The notes under the pieces are model-generated. The model saw only the letters and a list, made by a program, of their open reading frames with translations, was not told the origin of the DNA and searched no databases. A program made the position numbers and the translations under genes. Source: Ptiloglossa arizonensis (Eukaryota > Arthropoda > Insecta > Hymenoptera > Colletidae). Taken from it: DNA of 64,000 nt. Where the stretch lies: NCBI RefSeq assembly GCF_051014685.1, contig NC_135058.1, positions 7,788,811 to 7,852,810 of the forward strand. The letters are read 5' to 3'. This document shows positions 57,401 through 64,000 of the stretch, piece by piece; the first letter of the stretch is position 1; each line of letters starts with the position of its first letter.

Positions 57401-57612
57401 ATTAATGAAATGTTTAATTGAAACATCTAATAGACAATTATTACTTTCCATGTTTTAAAACTTTAAGATACATCTCTTTACTTCGAAGCTCGATCAAAAT
57501 TAATTGCTATAGGCGAATCAATCATTTTTAATGCATAAATAAGATGCATATTGTAACATAAATGTTCGGAACGTGTGTAAATGTTAATAACGATCGCGTA
57601 AAGGAATGTCAA
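57400..57612 (-). repeat. Diverged AT-rich module outside the right arm
   Basis: CATAAATAAGATGCATATTG and a CGTGTGTAAATGTTAATAAC string match the modules near 53,400-53,500 in the same orientation. The composite therefore extends beyond the perfect palindrome on this side, and satellite and module alternate more than once. Confidence 0.65.
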
Positions 57613-60600
57613 AACTTATATGAAATAAATTCACTGTGAGTGAATCGAATACCGTTCTTTGTTTATCTGCTTGGCTTCTAATCCGTGTTGTGTGATTTCA
57701 AATTACAACGTCCTGTATCTACGTAAGACGCGTGCTAAGAGTGCCCGCTTGTAGTTAAATGCTTCGTAGTTATTTTCAAACATATGCAGAGATTGAAAAT
57801 ATTTTTACAGCAAAGATTTCTCGAAAGAGTAAACATTAGTAATGTACGTATACCGATACATTAAGCGCTCGTCTAACCGGAGGCTCATCATTATGATCAA
57901 AAGCTTTGAATTTTTAATAAAACGTCCGAGGAAGGAAATCCTTTAGATTAAATATTCTACTTGGTTGATCACTTTGATCAAGAATTACATTCTTCGGTAT
58001 ATAAAAGTAATCAATCTTTTTGAAATAATATTTCAAGCGACAAGTGTAATATTTGAATTATCGCTTATATAGTACATCGAGTGTAATGTTTACCAGGTAT
58101 GTAAATTTCCTTCGTCAAAAACATTTTTAAACGTGTTGCTACATCCTACATAAGAAACGATATGTAGCAACGTATCAAAAGTAAGACCGGTGACCTTTTC
58201 AATTATAATATTTCCACCTTCGACCCAGATTCCATTTTATTTCAGTCTTCACCACCGGTGGTTATCGATGAAATTTATTTCGCGCTGGTGAAGTTCGATT
58301 TAATACTACTTCGAAAGATTTTCTAACTAATAACTACCCCGGAGGAAAACATGGAAAATAATTCGGAGACTATACTTGGAGAAATCGTTAAAGAGAATCC
58401 CTACACGTATTTATGTTTTCGATAAATACTTCACCGAAACCGTAATTCTTTCACATTATTCTCCCTTCGGAGCAACCTGTTTGACGACTGAACGTTCACC
58501 TCGCCAGTAATTTCGACATTTTCTGATCCACAATCTTAACCTACGAACATCTGAACTGTTTGGACCAATTCATCGAGGGTTCCTTAAAAAATGACTAATT
58601 TACGCGTTCCGTAAATCTGAATAGTCGTTTCGATTCGAGTCTTCGACGAGAAGACGTTATCGCGTCTCGGTAATCCAGTTCTCGAACGAAACGGGGAAAT
58701 TAACGGAAACTGAACGCAACAAAAGCCTTTCTTCTGTTTGCCGGGAGGCTTCTCGTAGGGTTGGAACCGAGTCTCTGCACAGAGACGACTTCACCGTGGT
58801 GTTATTTACCCAACCCGTTGGATAGGAAGTTCGGAGCACTTGCTTCGAATATTTCCAGATAAGCACCGCGGCTCGTTTCTACCCGATAGAAACGCGAACT
58901 GTGACTAATTGTAAAATATCGTAAGTTTCGCCGAGAGAAAAGGGTAAGAGTCAGAGAAGGGGAGGAACGTTCTTGCTCGGACCGAGGAAATTATTATTCC
59001 GCCGAGTGGCGCGTCCTTGCGGATCGTCCGACCATAAAAAACTAATTTATCGCGAGGAAATGGAGACGAAGGAGGGTAGATGAGGTAGAGAATTGGTACG
59101 GTCGGGCGCTCGTCTTGAATGGCTCGTTCGTAGGCTGTGTTCTCCTCGTCGTGCTACCTACCTGGTCGTCCCAGGTATATCATTTTAAAGACGTGCCACG
59201 AAATAAGTTTATAAGTAGTCTGTCGAGAGTTTCGTCAGACTCGCGCTCCCGTCTAAGTAGTTACCAAGTAGTTTGTGCCGCCGGAGTCAAGCTCCCCTCG
59301 ATATATTATGTAAGTGCTGCGCACCGCTCACCTCCTTACCCGGCCAACTTCTTTTTCCGCTTTTCCTCTGTCACTTCCTCCCACGGTTCTCCTCGTTCTT
59401 CTCCTTTAACGATCGTCTCTCTCCTTTCCCTTTCCGTTCGGTTAATAGCCACCTCTGGTTCTTCGCACCTTCTTCGGTCTCCCCTCTTTTAATCGTCGCT
59501 TCCTTTCTCCCTTTCTCACCCTACGGCTTCGTCTTTCACGCTTTGTCGACCAACGTTTCGCTCCCGCTCGCGTAATTCTTTCCCATCTCGCTTCCACACT
59601 CGTCCACTCGCTTCGCTCCGTTACCGTTTCCTCTTCCATCCGTTCCTGGCCCGTACCTGTTTATCTTTCGTCTACGACTCGTTTCCCCGGCCCTTCAACC
59701 TTTCCACTTTTTACCCGTGTTTTTCACTCCGCGTCTCTTCTTACGTCGCGACGCGTGTCTACGACGTACTCGCCGTTTCGACGCGTTCCTCTCCTATTCT
59801 TTTTGCCAAGGTTCGCGAACCTTCGTCGCGAAACTCGGAGTCTCGCAATATCGCCGATTTGAACGACCACTCCGGATCTAAACGGACCCGTTGTTTGACC
59901 TTCTTCGCGCAAAGTCAAAAGTCACGAATAGAAATTATGTTATTTCGTCCTACCTTTTACCATTTCAAGAAGAAAGTTGTACCAATGATGTAAATCGGCA
60001 AAATAAAAATCTCCAGCAATTATACGCTGGAGACGTGCTCGTATAAACACTACGAATAAAAATTCTGTTGGCTTATCGTACCTTCTTCAATTTCTAAGGA
60101 AAGTTTTATTGACGGTGTAAATGAACAAGGTGAAGGTCTCTCTGTGGTACAACCAGGGTTAAAAAAGAGGAACTTGCCGGATAAGAGGATGATAACACGT
60201 TCCTCGAACGCCATCCACGGGCTTAATGAAAACAAACGATGCGTCTCGGCGGAGGACAAGCTTCAGAGGAGGGAGGTCGATCGATTAAGGCGATTAAGTT
60301 CGAGAGGCGCGGAAGCGCGGCTCCGTTGGAAGAATTCTCATCGAAGCGGATTGGCGAAAGCGTGCTGGGAACTTCTACAACGCAAACCACGGCCAGTTTA
60401 CATACCGGAAATGTCAACACGAACTCCAGGGAATGAGTTGTCAGGTGGTAGAGGACGATAATCGGGAAAAATTCGATGTTTTCGGTTCAGCGGTTCGGTA
60501 ACTCCGTGAACGGTACACATTTGCCGATTGTTTAGCTCGACGATGTATTCCTTTGATAAATCGAGGAGAGGAGTACAGGAGGTGGACAGGAAATCTTCGT

Positions 60601-63600
60601 CTTTGCACGCGACCACGCGAGATCCAACGGAGCAGATCTAGATGCTTTGATCATCCGGTAATGGCGATGCAAACTCTGTGGGCTACGAAATAGGCTATTC
60701 CGGCTCCCTGGAGACTCATAAAGACCACTCGGACGCACAGGACTCGATACAAATGGAATCAGATTTCGCTCCGTTGACTGACTTCCGTACATTTGTGTTC
60801 AAAGAGTCGCGGATAAATACAGCAACGAAACGTACGAAGTGATCCAGCGAGATTACGGTACTCGTGCTGACGATAATGTAAAAAATGAGAACAGAGGGAC
60901 AATGTTTCATTTATCGAGAATTGTTGTAAAGTTCAGATTATAATATCTAGTTTCTTATAATACACAGGGATCTCGCGTATCTAGTGGTATAGTTATTGTA
61001 TATATAAGAATATAAAGTTCGAAGAAATGCGTATACTGTGATGTGTCTTGATGTGAACGACTATAGTGTGGTCCTTCTGACTTTGGACTTGGAACTCGAC
61101 TAAGAAGAAAAACCAAAAGGAAAACGGTCAAACCGTTGACCACCGCGTGGCGGACGATCCTTCCGCGCCAATACGGAGACAGTTTTTAAAACTGACATCG
61201 ACATCTGGCACCCTTAAGATCGTTGTTGCATTCATTCCAACAAGAATGATCTAAGTCGAAACGCGCAAATAATGCACACGATAAAGAGAGAACGCGCGAT
61301 CCAAACCGGAGGTTACGTTCACCGACACGAAGAGCACCAGGTAGGCGGCGACCGAACGTGTTAACATTCGTCTCAGCAGTTGTTAGGAACGACGCTACGA
61401 TGGAACCAAAGCGTGGCGCGAAACGATATAAACTCGCGATGCGGCCCCAAGGTAAATAGAATTTTTCCGACCGACAATGAGATTTTGGCGCGCGGCCATC
61501 TGGCCGCGGCGAACTTTTATTTCGGACGCGAAAGTTTAAATGGCGGGCTCGCTGCCACCGTTGCCGCTGGTCCACCCCCGTTCCAACCTCGGCCCATCCA
61601 CCCCGTCCTCCCACCCCCGTCCCGCTAGATTGACGCCCGTTCCCGTGCTTAAAAGCACACAGCCGGAAGTAAAAGTGTACTCGTTCACCGGTGTAGAACT
61701 CCCCGTTGGCCGATCGTAAATCACAGATTGCTGACTTCCGCCCTGTATGCGCATCCCCCGTTCACTCCACCCCCTGTCCCGATGTGGATCGCAATAAACT
61801 TTCCCCGGAGCTCTGGTAATGGCTGAAATTTTTACAACGACCGAGCAACAATTACCGATACGCCCCGAAACACGCTCGGGTCACCTCGTTTCGCGCCGAG
61901 GGTAAAGCTGGTAGTAAGAGGGGGGCAGGAGGACAGGAATGGGGTAACGTTTGGGGTCTCGACGACATCGTTGAATTTCTCCTCACCGTGGAGAAGGAAG
62001 GGAGGCAAAGGATACAGGAGAGGGGGGCAAAGCTGCGCCAATCGACGAAAGAAATTTGCTTCGACGTCCTCGAAGAATTCACCTCGTTCGAGGAACGACT
62101 GGGGAGGAAGGGGGGGAAGAAATTCAAATATACGTTAAGCGTACCACTCGCGAACCAACCTCCCCCTCCTCTCTCTCCCCCGTGTCCTCCTTCGAGCGAC
62201 ACGAACTGTTTACCCTCGGTTTCCACGGGCGGCGTTCTCCCGTAATTCTCGCTCGCGGAGGAGTGTTTTCGGCGAGGAATCGCGGCCGCGTTTCGAAAAT
62301 AAAATCCCGCGGAATTGTAACGCGTTGCGGTCGTCCCGTTGGCGCAACGCAATCGTTCGAACGGCTCGAAACGACGCCGTGAAATACGTTGCTTGTACGG
62401 GACCGTGTCGACGGCGGCGGTCTCTTCTCTCCCCGAAGCGATGCCGCGATATTAGTCCGCAAATGTGATCATTTTTACGGCGATAGACGACCACGCGCCG
62501 TGGAGTCACTCACCGAAATGACTTCGTCGTCTTTAGCCCCTTACCCTCCCCGCGGTAGCCGCGTTAGCCTCACCGGTACGTCATTTTCGAAATTACTCGC
62601 ACGCCTCGATTGTCCTCGCGGAAAGGGTGCGTTTCGACTACCCTGTCCGCTCGAATGTCTTCGTTATCGCGAACTGTACGCGAAAACGTTGCTTACGAAA
62701 GTTACGGGGTTCGAGGTGGTGCATGGTACGGTACAAGTGATGTTTTTTCGTAAGGAGAAGCGCGTACGGAGGACAATTTTGTTTCTCTGTGTACCGTATT
62801 TGATAAAATTACGTATTCCGAGTGGAGAAAGTATCGAGGTATACGTCGAGCCTTAAAGTAATTAGAAAGGTCGGTGATTTTAGAAATTCTTGTTCTCCCC
62901 TTAGCGTAGCAACTCCTGTTAACTTATCAATTTATGTGACTTTTAACATTTCGGATATTAGGTGCACACTAGAATAGTCGAAATTTTTACGTAGTGCAGA
63001 CCAAGTAGACAGAATTCAATGAATCAATTTTAAATCGGATGTCTCTTCGTTATGAATACAGTTTTAGTACGAGTACGTAGCAGTCCTTTCGTCATTGAAC
63101 TATTTTTCAATGAAATTAATAGGACGCATAAAATCAAATATCTTAAAAACCGTAAATTTTAATACAAATCTACCTTAGTATTTTTGTACCCAGAATACTC
63201 AAAATGGAGCATAAAAAGTAGGATATTCCATTTAAGAAAAGAAAATTTACCTTTGTATCTCTTTCACGTTTCCATCTATAAAAATACCATTCGTGCTATA
63301 TTATGTACCTTAAACTCTGCAATTTTCATCGTTAACATTTTCGCGTATTGTTCGTAATGACCATGATAATCAAGTGGACAGGATACGTGAAACACACTGT
63401 ATATTCACACTGTAGTACAGCCGATGGTGACCCGCTGCTTGCAAGTTACGTTTTCGCTTGTCACCGGATTGTACGATATCGTCGAGGATACCCGAAGTGC
63501 ACGGAGCAGATATTGCGTAAACACAGATGGGTAAACATAGTGCACACGAAAGTCGAAAACACGCGGGGCGTCGCAAACAAGATTGTGTGTATCCGTAAGA

Positions 63601-63859
63601 ATTCTTCTTACTCCCTTCGCGGAACAATGGGGGAATATTCTTAATCGAGAAGAGAATACATTTGCGTTTTCGTCGCAGAGGATGCTTAAATGTCAAAGGA
63701 GAATCGCTAATGCTGCTAAAGTAAGGGGATGAAAAGAATGCAGAGGAATCAATTTACGATTCTCTGTGTAGCTCTGACTTTTCTATCAGCCCTTTGTAGC
63801 TTTTCTAACCTTATCTTTTTTCTTTACGACGCTACGGTAAACGTGAAATATTTTTTCAG
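57613..63859. other. Long gene-free stretch right of the inverted repeat
   Basis: A 10-bp hairpin (GTTGCTACAT/ATGTAGCAAC, 58,135-58,171) lies in AT-rich DNA. A polypyrimidine strand occupies 59,335-59,735. C-rich DNA lies near 61,565-61,625 and G/A-rich DNA at 61,915-62,030. Overlapping GC-rich frames at 61,190-62,860 show no known domain and conflict between strands. Near 61,400 a short ATG frame (MEPKRGAKRYKLAMRPQ) meets a GGTAAAT donor-like site, but the support is weak. Confidence 0.4.
59335..59735 (+). repeat. Polypyrimidine-biased strand, about 400 bp
   Basis: The plus strand is dominated by C and T with few long purine interruptions. This produces serine/leucine/proline-rich frames on this strand and arginine/glutamate-rich frames on the other. 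It may adopt triplex structures. No gene is needed to explain it. Confidence 0.6.
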
Positions 63860-63999
63860 ATCTTCGACTAATCTCTCACCGACGAAATCGTTCGTTCCAC
63901 AGATCCGAGGAAATTAATAATAAATACGAATCTGTAACTAGTAATAGCGACGTTAACGAGGATCGTAGTTGTCGGATATACATTAAAATTTACCGTTGA
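63860..63999 (+). CDS. Exon-like open frame at the right edge
   Basis: GAAATATTTTTTCAG ends at 63,859 and is a good acceptor. One frame is then open for 45 codons to TGA at 63,997-63,999. It includes SFHRSEEINNKYESVTSNSD, a hydrophilic segment that looks coding. An overlapping frame (63,729-63,917) begins with a signal-peptide-like MQRNQFTILCVALTFLSALC and reads through the acceptor. The two explanations compete, and no family is recognised. Confidence 0.22.
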
Positions 64000-64000
64000 T

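Noticed and set aside
61915..61955. Possible G-quadruplex from several G runs
   Set aside because: Fewer than four well-separated runs of three or more G in short spacing; not convincing.
1..64000. tRNA, rRNA, snRNA genes and CRISPR arrays
   Set aside because: No B-box plus cloverleaf combination, no conserved rRNA or snRNA strings, and no regularly spaced direct repeats with unique spacers were seen; the tandem repeats present have repeated, not unique, intervening sequence.

Overview
The window looks like nuclear DNA of an insect, and I lean towards a hymenopteran such as a bee, wasp or ant. The reasons are a patchwork of AT-rich and GC-rich segments, no CpG depletion, abundant short tandem repeats, and no bacterial operons or ribosome-binding-site layout. 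This is inference from composition; no marker gene fixes the taxon. I could not recognise any complete protein-coding gene, rRNA, tRNA, CRISPR array or intact autonomous transposon. The window is best read as intergenic or intronic DNA. It holds several low-confidence exon-like pieces, where a splice-site-like signal meets an open frame. They are listed so that they can be tested, and none can be assigned to a named gene.

Layout. 1-6.7 kb: GC-rich and gene-poor, with a recurring CCGGATAACTGA-type motif and four exon-like pieces (2.8, 4.6, 5.85 and 6.6 kb). 6.7-12.2 kb: purine and TA microsatellites, a probable 392-bp MITE with CAGGGTGTT-type ends (9,091-9,482), a small terminal-exon-like piece (10.5 kb) and a 172-codon open frame without ATG. 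12.4-12.8 kb: a 44-bp minisatellite with an 88-bp higher-order pattern. 13-22 kb: mostly unannotatable, but with a long hairpin shaped like a microRNA precursor (15,676-15,764) and a TATA/initiator pair (14.95 kb). 22.7-30.4 kb: a chain of degenerate tandem repeats and local duplications. 32.9-34.3 kb: three tandem copies of a ~0.6-kb unit, with a fourth related copy at 39.1 kb. 34.3-48.4 kb: largely featureless.

48.4-57.6 kb is the striking region. Two inverted arms of about 3.8 kb (48,466-52,261 and 53,514-57,316) appear near-identical wherever I compared them. The one difference I found is a single unit in a 7-bp repeat (14 versus 15 copies). From the outside inwards each arm carries: a ~155-bp satellite with a full TGACGTCA (CRE/ATF-type) site in every unit; a snap-back of that satellite; a ~1.7-kb GC-richer core with hairpins, a heptamer array, a tRNA-primer-site-like string and a TATA plus initiator pair pointing outwards; and an AT-rich ~531-544-bp module in alternating A/B subtypes. 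The orientation flips inside the spacer at about 52.43 kb, exactly where a ~48-bp scrap of the outer satellite sits. This may be a foldback-type or satellite-based composite element, a recent inverted duplication, or an assembly palindrome; read-level evidence is needed to choose.

57.6-64 kb: mostly unannotated, with a long polypyrimidine strand (59.3-59.7 kb) and an exon-like open frame at the right edge. Because no gene set is identified, no pathway can be proposed. The testable content is the palindrome, the hairpin RNA candidate, the MITE and the repeat families.
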